Positions 7,621-15,143 of a DNA stretch of 16,689 nt are shown here, piece by piece. The notes under the pieces are model-generated. The model saw only the letters and a list, made by a program, of their open reading frames with translations, did no database searches and had not been told where the DNA came from. Made by a program: the position numbers and the translations under genes. The stretch lies in the NCBI GenBank assembly GCA_900553685.1, contig USEI01000026.1, positions 1 to 16,689 on the forward strand. The letters run 5' to 3'. How positions within the stretch are numbered: the first letter of the stretch is position 1; the number at the start of each line of letters is the position of its first letter. The DNA is from an uncultured Clostridium sp. Its GTDB lineage: Bacteria > Bacillota > Clostridia > TANB77 > CAG-508.

Positions 7621-8361
7621 ATGGAAAAAATTTATTGTATAATTGGAGCTACTTCTGATATAGGAATTGCATATTTAAAGGAACTTGAAAAACAAAATGA
7701 AAAAATAAAAGTAATAGCTATTTATTTTGGAGATAAAGAAAAATTAGAAAATATAGTAAATACATTTAAAAATATAGAAATAGACTATTTAAAATGTGAT
7801 TTATCTAATACAGGAGAAGTACTAAAATCAATAGAATATATAAAAGAAAAATATAATACGCCAACACATTTTTTACATTTGGCTGCAAGAAAATTTGAGT
7901 ATGTAAAATTTAGTAAATTTAATTGGGAAGATACCTTGAAAGATTTAGAAATACAAGTACATAGTTTTGCTGAATTTATGAGAGCTTTTTTACCAATTAT
8001 GTCAAAACAAAAATATGGAAAAATTGTAGCAATGCTAAGTAGTGTTACAAAAGGAGTACCACCAAAGTATTTGTCTAGTTATGTAATAACTAAATATGCT
8101 CTTATGGGATTAATTAATTCATTAGTATCAGAATATAAAGAAAAAGGAATAAATATAAATGCTATATCACCAACTATGGTGGAAACAAGCTTTTTAGAAA
8201 ATATAGATGAAAGAATTATAGAAATGACAGCAAGTAATTCAGGCATGAAAAGAAATGTAAAAGTAGAAGAAGTAGCAAATGCGATAAAATATTTAATGTC
8301 TGATGAAGCAGAATATGTAAATGGTTTAAATTTACCAATGACAGGTGGAGATATTTTATAA
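7621..8361 (+). CDS. short-chain dehydrogenase/reductase (FabG-like)
   Basis: The 246-residue Rossmann-fold protein is the classic SDR length. The nucleotide-binding turn is GATSDIG (9-15), HLAA replaces the usual NNAG (86-89), and the catalytic set is Ser140 or Ser141, Tyr154 and Lys158 (YVITK). The C-terminus ends in the FabG-like pattern of DEAEYVNGLNLPMTGGDIL. FabG-type enzymes reduce 3-oxoacyl-ACP to 3-hydroxyacyl-ACP; sugar-modifying SDRs look similar, so the substrate is not fixed. Pairing with a MaoC-type hydratase just upstream and an ACP downstream favours an acyl-thioester substrate, which is inference. The next gene begins 15 nt after the stop. Confidence 0.88.
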   Translation: MEKIYCIIGATSDIGIAYLKELEKQNEKIKVIAIYFGDKEKLENIVNTFKNIEIDYLKCDLSNTGEVLKSIEYIKEKYNTPTHFLHLAARKFEYVKFSKFNWEDTLKDLEIQVHSFAEFMRAFLPIMSKQKYGKIVAMLSSVTKGVPPKYLSSYVITKYALMGLINSLVSEYKEKGININAISPTMVETSFLENIDERIIEMTASNSGMKRNVKVEEVANAIKYLMSDEAEYVNGLNLPMTGGDIL

Positions 8362-8376
8362 CAAGAAAGGAAAGAA

Positions 8377-9345
8377 ATGAACAAAGGATTTGTAAAATTT
8401 ATAGTAAAATTACTGATTTTATTTATAGTAGTTTGGATAATTTTTGCAATAATTGCAAAGAATTTTGGTTTTTATATATTTGATAAAGAATATGCTTATT
8501 ATAGAGAAACATTGGATTATGTTAGAAATAAAACAAAATCCAGTAAAGTTTTAATTTTTGGAGATTCAGTAGCAAAAGCAGCAGTAATTCCAGAAATGAT
8601 ATCTGAAGATACATATAATATTTCAATGGCTGGAGCAACACCTATAGAGCAATATTATTTAATGCAGGATTATTTAAAAAATCACGAACCTCCTAAAACA
8701 ATGATTATGATGTATTTTATGGGAGGATATACTTTATCTGATCAATTTTTCTGGGAAAGAACTATTTATTTTGACTGGATAACAACAGATCAATTTAAAG
8801 AAATAATTGATACTGGACTATTTCCTGAAAAAAATCCAATGTTAAAATTTTTACAATATAAATTAAGTATGCCACATAAATATTATGCTGCAGTTAAAAA
8901 TGCTTTATTTGAGGATAGATATGAAATAAATACTGAAGAATATAAAAAAGTTAAAGAAACCAAAGGTCAGCATTATTATGGTACAGCTGAATTTTATATT
9001 CCAAATAATGTTTCAATAACAAATCAAGAACATTTTGAAATAGATGATATAATAGATTTATATATGAATAAATGCATTCAATTATGTGAAGATAATGGTA
9101 TACAAGTTATAATAGAACAACATCCTATAAATATGTCAACATATGCAAATATGCAAGAAGGATTTAAAGAAGAATATATTGATTATATGAAAAAATTACA
9201 AAAAAAATATCCAAATATAATAGTAAATACTGATTTTGGATTAGTTTCAGAAGATTGGCTTGGAGATTTTTCTCATGTAAATGAAAATGGAGCAACACAG
9301 TTTACTAATATGATAATTGAAAAATATAATGAATATTTAAAGTAA
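8377..9345 (+). CDS. membrane-anchored SGNH protein (DltD/AlgJ-like)
   Basis: This 322-residue protein has one N-terminal membrane segment (about 8-27) and then an extracytoplasmic domain. The SGNH nucleophile motif is FGDS with Ser64 (61-64), and the distal catalytic pair is DFSH with Asp297 and His300, followed by VNENGATQF. This D-x-x-H plus N..G pattern near the C-terminus is typical of the DltD/AlgJ/AlgX-like partners of MBOAT acyltransferases. In those systems the SGNH partner acts outside the membrane and takes part in passing the acyl group to the polymer. The MBOAT gene lies three genes downstream in the same unit. AAAGGA (8366-8371) is 5 nt before the ATG. Closest family membership should be taken as likely, not proven. 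Confidence 0.78.
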   Translation: MNKGFVKFIVKLLILFIVVWIIFAIIAKNFGFYIFDKEYAYYRETLDYVRNKTKSSKVLIFGDSVAKAAVIPEMISEDTYNISMAGATPIEQYYLMQDYLKNHEPPKTMIMMYFMGGYTLSDQFFWERTIYFDWITTDQFKEIIDTGLFPEKNPMLKFLQYKLSMPHKYYAAVKNALFEDRYEINTEEYKKVKETKGQHYYGTAEFYIPNNVSITNQEHFEIDDIIDLYMNKCIQLCEDNGIQVIIEQHPINMSTYANMQEGFKEEYIDYMKKLQKKYPNIIVNTDFGLVSEDWLGDFSHVNENGATQFTNMIIEKYNEYLK

Positions 9346-9359
9346 GGAAGTGAAGAGTA

Positions 9360-11105
9360 TTGGAAAAAATTAGTTTTGTAGAATTAAAGAAAAATGCTAA
9401 AAAGGACATGAAAAATTTAAAAAATTATAAAATAGCTATTTTGGGAAATTGCTCAACACAACATTTATCAACAGCATTAAAAGGATATGGGTATAAAGAG
9501 GGATATAATTTAGATATTTTTGATGCAGACTATAATCAAATAGATGCACAAGTTATGGATGATAATTCCGAATTATATAATCATGCTCCTAATAGTGTAT
9601 TAATTTATATGTCTACTGAAAAATTATTTGAAAATTTTTGTCAATTAGAACTTCAAAATAGAAATAATTTTGCAGAAAATATATTAAATCAAATAGAAAC
9701 TTATTGGAATACTATAAATTCAAAATTAAAAACTAATATAATGCAGTTTAATTTTGTAGAGATAGATGATAAAATTTTTGGAAACTATTCCAATAAAGTG
9801 TCAAGTTCTTTTATTTATCAAATAAGAAAATTAAATTATTTATTAATGGAACATGTAGAGAAAACAAAAAATGCATTTTTAATAGATTTATCTAGTATTC
9901 AAAATTTATATGGTCGAAAAGAATTACATGACGAAAAATTATATTATATAGCTAAAATGCCTATTTCTACTAATTTATTACCTGAAGTTGCAAAACAAGT
10001 TGTGGATATAATAAAAGCATTAAATGGAAAAATAAAAAAATGTGTTGTTTTAGACTTAGATAATACTTTATGGGGGGGAGTAATTGGTGATGATGGATTA
10101 AAATCTATACAAATAGGCGAGCTAGGACTAGGACATGCTTTTTCAGAATTTCAAATGTGGCTTAAAGAATTAAAAAATAGAGGAATTATATTAACAGTTT
10201 GTAGTAAAAACAATGAAGATATTGCCAAAGAACCTTTCGAAAAGCATCCTGAAATGGTTTTAAGATTAGAAGATATATCTATGTTTGTAGCTAATTGGCA
10301 AGATAAAGCAAGTAATATAAAACATATTCAAGAAACAATAAATATAGGAATGGACAGTTTAGTGTTTATAGACGATAATCCATTTGAAAGAAATCTTGTT
10401 AAAGAGTTGATACCAGATATTACAGTACCAGATTTGCCGGAAGATCCTGCAATGTACTTGAGTTATCTAAAAAGTTTAAATTTATTTGAAACAGCCTCAT
10501 ATTCTGAAAACGATAAAGACAGAACTAAACAATATCAAGCAGAAGTTGGAAGGGCAACAATGCAAAGTTCTTTTGAAGATTTTAATGATTATCTAAAAAG
10601 CCTACAAATGGTTGCAACTGCTCATGAATTTAATGAATTTGAAATTCCTAGAATTTCTCAATTAACTCAACGTTCAAACCAATTCAATTTAAGAACAATA
10701 AGATATACAGAAGCTGAAATAGAAGAAATTTTAAGAAATGATAAATATTTAACATTAAGTTTTTCTTTAAAAGATAAATTTGGTGATTATGGTTTAATAA
10801 GTGTTGTAATAATGGAGAAAAAAGACAAAGAAACTTTATTTTTAGATACATGGCTTATGAGTTGTAGAGTCTTAAAAAGAGGAATGGAAGAATTTATAAT
10901 TAATACAATAATTGAAACTGCTAAGAAAAAAGGTTTTAAAAAAGTTGTAGGTGAATATATAAAGACTCCTAAAAATGCAATGGTAGAGAAGATTTATTCT
11001 AATTTAGGTTTTAAAGAGGTAAAAAAAGATTTATTTGAAGCAGAAGTAGATAATTTTAGTTTTAATAAAACAAATATAAAATTAGATGAAAATAATATTA
11101 AATAA
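9360..11105 (+). CDS. FkbH-type SGNH-HAD(IIIC)-GNAT fusion, predicted acyl-ACP loader
   Basis: The 581 residues form three parts. An N-terminal SGNH-like domain begins with ILGNCSTQ (27-34). A HAD subfamily IIIC domain has motif I DLDNT (D232, D234), CSK (281-283) and FIDDNPFER (336-344). A C-terminal GNAT-like domain carries the FkbH hallmarks TQRSNQFNLRT (436-446) and SCRVLKRG (501-508). Studied FkbH proteins of polyketide pathways dephosphorylate 1,3-bisphosphoglycerate and load the glyceryl group onto an ACP. The ACP gene follows directly, so a loader role is well supported; glyceryl as cargo is inference. The start is TTG at 9360, after AGGAAGTGAAGAG (9345-9357); the next in-frame ATG is at codon 17. 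A run of seven G occurs at 10072-10078 just after motif I. Confidence 0.88.
   Translation: MEKISFVELKKNAKKDMKNLKNYKIAILGNCSTQHLSTALKGYGYKEGYNLDIFDADYNQIDAQVMDDNSELYNHAPNSVLIYMSTEKLFENFCQLELQNRNNFAENILNQIETYWNTINSKLKTNIMQFNFVEIDDKIFGNYSNKVSSSFIYQIRKLNYLLMEHVEKTKNAFLIDLSSIQNLYGRKELHDEKLYYIAKMPISTNLLPEVAKQVVDIIKALNGKIKKCVVLDLDNTLWGGVIGDDGLKSIQIGELGLGHAFSEFQMWLKELKNRGIILTVCSKNNEDIAKEPFEKHPEMVLRLEDISMFVANWQDKASNIKHIQETINIGMDSLVFIDDNPFERNLVKELIPDITVPDLPEDPAMYLSYLKSLNLFETASYSENDKDRTKQYQAEVGRATMQSSFEDFNDYLKSLQMVATAHEFNEFEIPRISQLTQRSNQFNLRTIRYTEAEIEEILRNDKYLTLSFSLKDKFGDYGLISVVIMEKKDKETLFLDTWLMSCRVLKRGMEEFIINTIIETAKKKGFKKVVGEYIKTPKNAMVEKIYSNLGFKEVKKDLFEAEVDNFSFNKTNIKLDENNIK
10072..10078 (+). repeat. 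G7 homopolymer inside the FkbH-type gene
   Basis: Seven consecutive G residues encode the Trp-Gly-Gly following DLDNTL. Nearby genes usually write Gly as GGA or GGT, so the run is conspicuous in this AT-rich sequence. A one-base change would truncate the protein within its HAD domain. Confidence 0.9.
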
Positions 11106-11179
11106 GAAAATAAAATTATATGAAATTTAAAATTTATAAAATTAGTTTAATAAAATTTATTTAAGGAAGGAATAAAATT

Positions 11180-11419
11180 ATGGAAAGAAGTGAAATATTT
11201 GAAAAATTAAATGAAATTTTTAGGGATGTTTTTGATGATGATTCAATAACTGTTACAGATTCAACAAGTGCAGCTGATATTGAAGATTGGGATTCTTTAA
11301 CACATATTACATTAATATCAGAAGTAGAAGAAGAATTTGGTATCAAATTTGCAATGAAAGATGTTATCGGAATGCAAAATGTTGGAGAAATGGTTGATAT
11401 TATAATGGAGGATATGTAA
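11180..11419 (+). CDS. acyl carrier protein
   Basis: This 79-residue acidic protein has the ACP four-helix pattern. The phosphopantetheine attachment site is Ser39 in WDSL (37-40), followed by the expected helix-II stretch up to EEEFGIKF. Its helix pattern suits a dedicated carrier for a surface-modification pathway, as with DltC, though a fatty-acid ACP cannot be excluded by sequence alone. It lies between the FkbH-type loader (74 nt upstream) and the MBOAT gene, whose ATG overlaps its TAA by one base (TAATG). That coupling suggests matched expression of carrier and transferase. AGGAAGG (11164-11170) lies 9 nt before the ATG. A holo-ACP synthase is not encoded in this window. Confidence 0.93.
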   Translation: MERSEIFEKLNEIFRDVFDDDSITVTDSTSAADIEDWDSLTHITLISEVEEEFGIKFAMKDVIGMQNVGEMVDIIMEDM

Positions 11420-12993
11420 TGGTCTTTACAACATTAAAATTTTTAGTGTTTTTTTGTATAGTATTTTTTGCATATTACATTGTACCAAAGAAAATTCAGT
11501 GGATAGTTTTATTAGTAGCTAGTATTTATTTTTATTTATGTGCTTCGGTAAAGTATGTGATATATGTGATTTTAGCAACCTTAATAACATATTTAGGTGC
11601 TTTGGTAATAGATAGATATGTAAAAAATCAGCAGTATTTTTTAAAGAAATATAAAGATACTTTACCAAAAGAAAATAAAAAAATTTATAAAAAAAGAATT
11701 GAAGAAAAAAAGAAAAAAGCAGTTATTATAACAATAATAGCAACACTTTCAATGCTTATTGTAATGAAATATGCAGACTTTTTCTTTCAAAATATATCTA
11801 TGATATTAAATATTTTCAAGATAGATTTTTCAGCTCCTGTTTGGAATTTTGTTTTGCCACTTGGAATATCTTTCTATACTTTTATGAGCATAGGATATGT
11901 TATAGATGTTTATAGAGAAGAATATGAAGCAGAGAGAAATTTTTTTAAATATTTTTTATACATATCATATTTTCCACATATTTTACAAGGACCTATGGAT
12001 AAATATAGTGAATTATCAAATGATTTATTTTGTGGAAAAACGTTTAATTATAATGATGCAGTAATAGGAATGTATAGAATTGTTGTTGGTATTATTAAGA
12101 AAATGGTAGTTGCAGATAAACTTGCTCCTGTAATTACCACAGTAACAACGAATGTACAAGATTATTATGGAATAAATATTTTAATAGCAATAGTATTATA
12201 TGCAATTCAATTATATGCAGATTTTTCAGGATATATGGATATAGCAATAGGTTGTTCAAAGATGCTGGGCATCAAAATAGCTGAAAATTTTGATGCTCCG
12301 TATTTTTCAAAATCAATAGCAGAATATTGGAGAAGATGGCATATATCTTTAGGAGCGTGGTTCAGAGATTATGTATATTATCCAATTTTAAGAGGTAAAA
12401 ATTCTGAGAAAATTAGAAAATTCTTTAAAAATAAAAATAATAAATTTCTGGCAAACAATATGCCAACTGTTTTTGCACTTAGTATATTATGGATACTTAT
12501 TGGATTTTGGCATGGATCAACATGGGCATTTATTTTATATGGAATGTATCATGGAAGTATAATAATTATTTCAACTTTACTTGCTCCGCTTTATGATAAG
12601 TTTTATAAGAAATTTCCCAATTTAGTTAAAACTAAAATTTACTCTGCTTTTCAAATTGTAAGAACTTTTGGCTTAGTATTGATTGGGTATTTTTTATTCT
12701 GTGTAGGAAATTTGAGCACATCTATACAAATGTTTGGAAATATGTTTTTAATAAATGCAAATGGAAAAAATATAGTAGATCTTTTATCTAGAGATACAGG
12801 AATGGGAGTTATTTTAGGTACTATAATAATACTTATTTTAGACTATTTTATAATAAAGAAAATAGACATTTATGAAAAACTAAGAACATCAAAATTACCT
12901 GTAAGATGGGTAGTTTATTGCATTGGTTTATATATTATTTTTTTATTTGCACCTGGGGGAACTACTCAAGAATTTTTATATTTTCAATTTTAA
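11419..12993 (+). CDS. MBOAT-family O-acyltransferase (DltB/AlgI-like)
   Basis: The 524-residue protein has about eleven hydrophobic segments. It carries the MBOAT landmarks: YFPHILQGPMDKY (about 184-196), QLYADFSGYMDIAIG (264-278), YWRRWHISLGAWFRDYVYYP (303-322), and the putative catalytic His365 in GFWHGSTW with a second His378 in GMYHG. DltB and AlgI, the closest studied relatives, take an acyl group from a cytoplasmic thioester and pass it across the membrane for O-acylation of a polymer. The preceding ACP gene overlaps by one base, and GGAGG (11407-11411) inside the ACP coding end lies 7 nt before the ATG. This supports direct use of acyl-ACP, as in the Dlt system. The acceptor (teichoic acid, capsule or another glycan) is unknown. 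Confidence 0.93.
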   Translation: MVFTTLKFLVFFCIVFFAYYIVPKKIQWIVLLVASIYFYLCASVKYVIYVILATLITYLGALVIDRYVKNQQYFLKKYKDTLPKENKKIYKKRIEEKKKKAVIITIIATLSMLIVMKYADFFFQNISMILNIFKIDFSAPVWNFVLPLGISFYTFMSIGYVIDVYREEYEAERNFFKYFLYISYFPHILQGPMDKYSELSNDLFCGKTFNYNDAVIGMYRIVVGIIKKMVVADKLAPVITTVTTNVQDYYGINILIAIVLYAIQLYADFSGYMDIAIGCSKMLGIKIAENFDAPYFSKSIAEYWRRWHISLGAWFRDYVYYPILRGKNSEKIRKFFKNKNNKFLANNMPTVFALSILWILIGFWHGSTWAFILYGMYHGSIIIISTLLAPLYDKFYKKFPNLVKTKIYSAFQIVRTFGLVLIGYFLFCVGNLSTSIQMFGNMFLINANGKNIVDLLSRDTGMGVILGTIIILILDYFIIKKIDIYEKLRTSKLPVRWVVYCIGLYIIFLFAPGGTTQEFLYFQF

Positions 12994-13057
12994 ATTTTAA
13001 TTTAAGAAATTAGAAAATAATCTAAAATAAATTCATAAATTTAAGTTAGGAGAAGTG

Positions 13058-13798
13058 ATGAAAAAAATAGTAATTTTTTTAATAATAATTTTAATAGTTT
13101 TTTTGTTAATATTAAGTAACTTTTTAGATGATGATTTAGATGGAAAGACAATTGCTTTTATTGGCGATTCATTAATGGCAGGGTATGGAAATAATGATAG
13201 AGCTTTTGAATACTATTTAAAAGAGGCGCTTCCAAATTCTAATTTTATAAATAATTCAAGAAGTGGAAGTACAATTACTGATAATACAGGAACAGATAAT
13301 ATTGTAATGATAAATCAAGTAAAAACTTTAACTGGTGAACCAGATGTAATAGTTTTTGATGGTGGTGCAAATGATATTATAGGTTATGGATTGGGTTTTT
13401 TAAATGAAGATTTAAAAAAAGACATTGGAACAGTAGAGAAAGATATAAATAAAATGTCAGATTCTAATACTGTAATTGGAGATTTGGAAGAAGTTATTGT
13501 TGAACTGCAAAAAAAATATCCCAAAGCAAAATTATATTATTTACAAATATTTTTAATCGATGATCCTACAATAGATAAAATAACAATAGATGAATCAAAA
13601 AAACCGGATATGAAAGCTAGAAGAGATGCTTTATATAGTCAAATAAAGGTACTTTGTGAAAAAAGAGGTGTTGGATACATAGATGTAGCAAATAAATTTG
13701 TAGAAACAGAGAAAAAATATAGACAAGATGATTGGATACATTTAAAAGAAGAAGGATATCAAGTATTAACAAAATATATATTAGAAAAATTGCAATAA
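13058..13798 (+). CDS. membrane-anchored GDSL/SGNH hydrolase
   Basis: The 246-residue product begins with a hydrophobic segment (about 4-21), likely an uncleaved anchor, then an acidic linker DDDLD. All four SGNH blocks are visible: GDS with Ser38 (block I), Gly70 in SRSGST (block II), GGAND with Asn105 (block III), and DDWIH with Asp225 and His228 (block V). The domain resembles TesA-like lipases/esterases and is different from the SGNH protein at 8377. It follows the MBOAT gene by 64 nt with no convincing promoter between. It may be an esterase that removes or edits the acyl groups, or a second acyltransferase. ATG 13058 sits 5 nt after AGGAG (13048-13052); GTG 13055 would leave only 2 nt. 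Confidence 0.87.
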   Translation: MKKIVIFLIIILIVFLLILSNFLDDDLDGKTIAFIGDSLMAGYGNNDRAFEYYLKEALPNSNFINNSRSGSTITDNTGTDNIVMINQVKTLTGEPDVIVFDGGANDIIGYGLGFLNEDLKKDIGTVEKDINKMSDSNTVIGDLEEVIVELQKKYPKAKLYYLQIFLIDDPTIDKITIDESKKPDMKARRDALYSQIKVLCEKRGVGYIDVANKFVETEKKYRQDDWIHLKEEGYQVLTKYILEKLQ

Positions 13799-13895
13799 AT
13801 AGTTAAGCATAAGATAATATATTTTTGTTATATATAAAAAATTTGTAATGAAAAAATATTATTAAATATAAAATAGTGAAATAGCAGTAATATAT

Positions 13896-13937
13896 AAAAA
13901 TAAAATCCTTATAATATTTTATAAGGATTTTATTTTT
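13896..13937. terminator. bidirectional terminator between convergent units
   Basis: A perfect 19-bp inverted repeat (13896-13914 with 13919-13937) surrounds the 4-nt loop TATT. The CCTTATAA/TTATAAGG core is flanked by an A-run on one side and a T-run on the other, so it can end transcripts on both strands. It closes the acylation operon and the minus-strand pseudouridine synthase. The right arm contains the stop and last codons of the latter gene (stop at 13921-13919). Confidence 0.9.
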
Positions 13938-14797
13938 AAACTAATAACTTTTTTATTTAAATAATTTAAAATACCACTATCAGTTTTAAAGTTGAATTCT
14001 AATTTGTAACTATAAAGTTCTTGAGTTCTAGAATTAAATTTTTTATTTATTTCATTAATACCATATTTACCATCACCGATAATAGGATATCCAATATGTG
14101 ATAAATGAGCTCTAATCTGATGTGTTTTGCCAGTATGTAAGTTTATATCTAATATTGTATAATTTTCTTTTTTATTTTTCTCTATAACAGTATATTCTGT
14201 GATTATTTTAGAGTAATCTTTTTTAGGAAAATCTGAAATATATACTAAACTTTTTTTACTGTCTTTAAAAAGATATGCTTCTAAAATTTCATGATTTTTA
14301 TTTATAATACCATATACTTTTGCAAGATAATGTTTTTCAATTTCTCTACACTTAAATTTTTCCTGCATAATTTGAAGCGACAATGGATTTTTAGCATAAA
14401 TAATCAGTCCTTTGGTATTTCTATCCAGTCTATGACATGGATTTAAATTAGAGCCATATTTTTGCTTTACAAGGCTTGTAAAAGTAGGTGTAGAATTATT
14501 GTCATCAGTAATAGAAATTCCTTCAGGTTTATTAAAAATTATAATGTTATTATCTTCATATACGATGTTTATATTTAAATTAGAAGTTTTAAAAAGAAGT
14601 TCATCGATAATGTATAAAACAATTTCATCTTTATAATGAACTATAGTATCTTCCGAAACTTTTACATTATTTATTCTTACATCTTTTTTTCTTAAAGCTT
14701 TATATAAAGTGCTTTTATTTAAGTCAGGAAAAGAATCTAGAATAAAATTATTTAATTTTTTATTATCATATTTTTTATTTACAATTAATTTTCTCAT
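13919..14797 (-). CDS. RluA-family pseudouridine synthase
   Basis: Members convert specific uridines in 23S rRNA or tRNA to pseudouridine. The 292-residue product has an N-terminal S4-like RNA-binding domain (about 12-62) and then the catalytic domain. The signature HRLDRNTKG (122-130) contains the catalytic Asp125, and the C-terminal block HQIRAHLSHIGYPIIGDGKYG is intact though split by my line of reading at 20 residues. Closest functional groups are RluD/YjbO-type enzymes; the target base cannot be assigned. It is convergent with the acylation operon and divergent from eno, so it seems a stand-alone unit. No Shine-Dalgarno is visible; a promoter placed so that transcription starts at the ATG suggests leaderless translation. 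Confidence 0.93.
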   Translation of the reverse strand: MRKLIVNKKYDNKKLNNFILDSFPDLNKSTLYKALRKKDVRINNVKVSEDTIVHYKDEIVLYIIDELLFKTSNLNINIVYEDNNIIIFNKPEGISITDDNNSTPTFTSLVKQKYGSNLNPCHRLDRNTKGLIIYAKNPLSLQIMQEKFKCREIEKHYLAKVYGIINKNHEILEAYLFKDSKKSLVYISDFPKKDYSKIITEYTVIEKNKKENYTILDINLHTGKTHQIRAHLSHIGYPIIGDGKYGINEINKKFNSRTQELYSYKLEFNFKTDSGILNYLNKKVISLKIKSL

Positions 14798-14803
14798 ATA
14801 GGT

Positions 14804-14832
14804 ATTATAAAGAAAAATTCGACTATTTGCAA
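14804..14832 (-). promoter_or_regulatory. promoter for a leaderless pseudouridine synthase mRNA
   Basis: On the minus strand, TTGCAA (14832-14827), a 17-bp spacer and a perfect TATAAT (14809-14804) precede the start codon. Only six bases separate the -10 box from the A of ATG (14797), the usual distance to a transcription start. No ribosome site fits in that space (ACCTAT). Confidence 0.65.
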
Positions 14833-15143
14833 TAGTAGCTATATAAATTAGTAAATTTGGATAATACTGTTTTGAAATGAATATTTCTGTTTTAAATAAT
14901 AATTCATTAAAATAGATGAATATACAGTAAGTATATAATGTTTTATAAAATTAACTGCTTAAAAGAGATAAAAAAATCATTTAAATTTATTGATTTTATA
15001 AAATTACAGTTAAAAATATATGATAATAATATAAAATTTTATTAAAAATGAAAATATGAGTTTAAAATTTTGTAAAAATCAAATAATAAATCTATCAAGA
15101 AGATTTCTATAATGTTATAAGTAATTAAAAAAGGAGGTTAAAT
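14833..15143. other. AT-rich intergenic region upstream of eno
   Basis: This gap between divergent genes carries no credible gene, RNA or repeat. Possible eno promoter elements are TATAAT (15108-15113) and, further up, TTACAG-N17-TAATAT (15004-15032); neither has both boxes strong. An inverted repeat AAATCT-N7-AGATTT (15088-15106) lies just before the TATAAT and could be an operator, but six AT-rich pairs are weak evidence. The eno ribosome site AAGGAGG (15131-15137) is strong. Confidence 0.4.

Noticed and set aside
8079..8384. Minus-strand open frame opposite the reductase gene
   Set aside because: It lies opposite a clear SDR with intact motifs, has no recognisable domain and no ribosome site; the same holds for other antisense frames in cysS, ftsH, the ACP gene and eno.
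7146..13798. Canonical dlt operon
   Set aside because: No DltA adenylating enzyme is present, and the loader is an FkbH-type HAD/GNAT protein; only the overall plan is shared.
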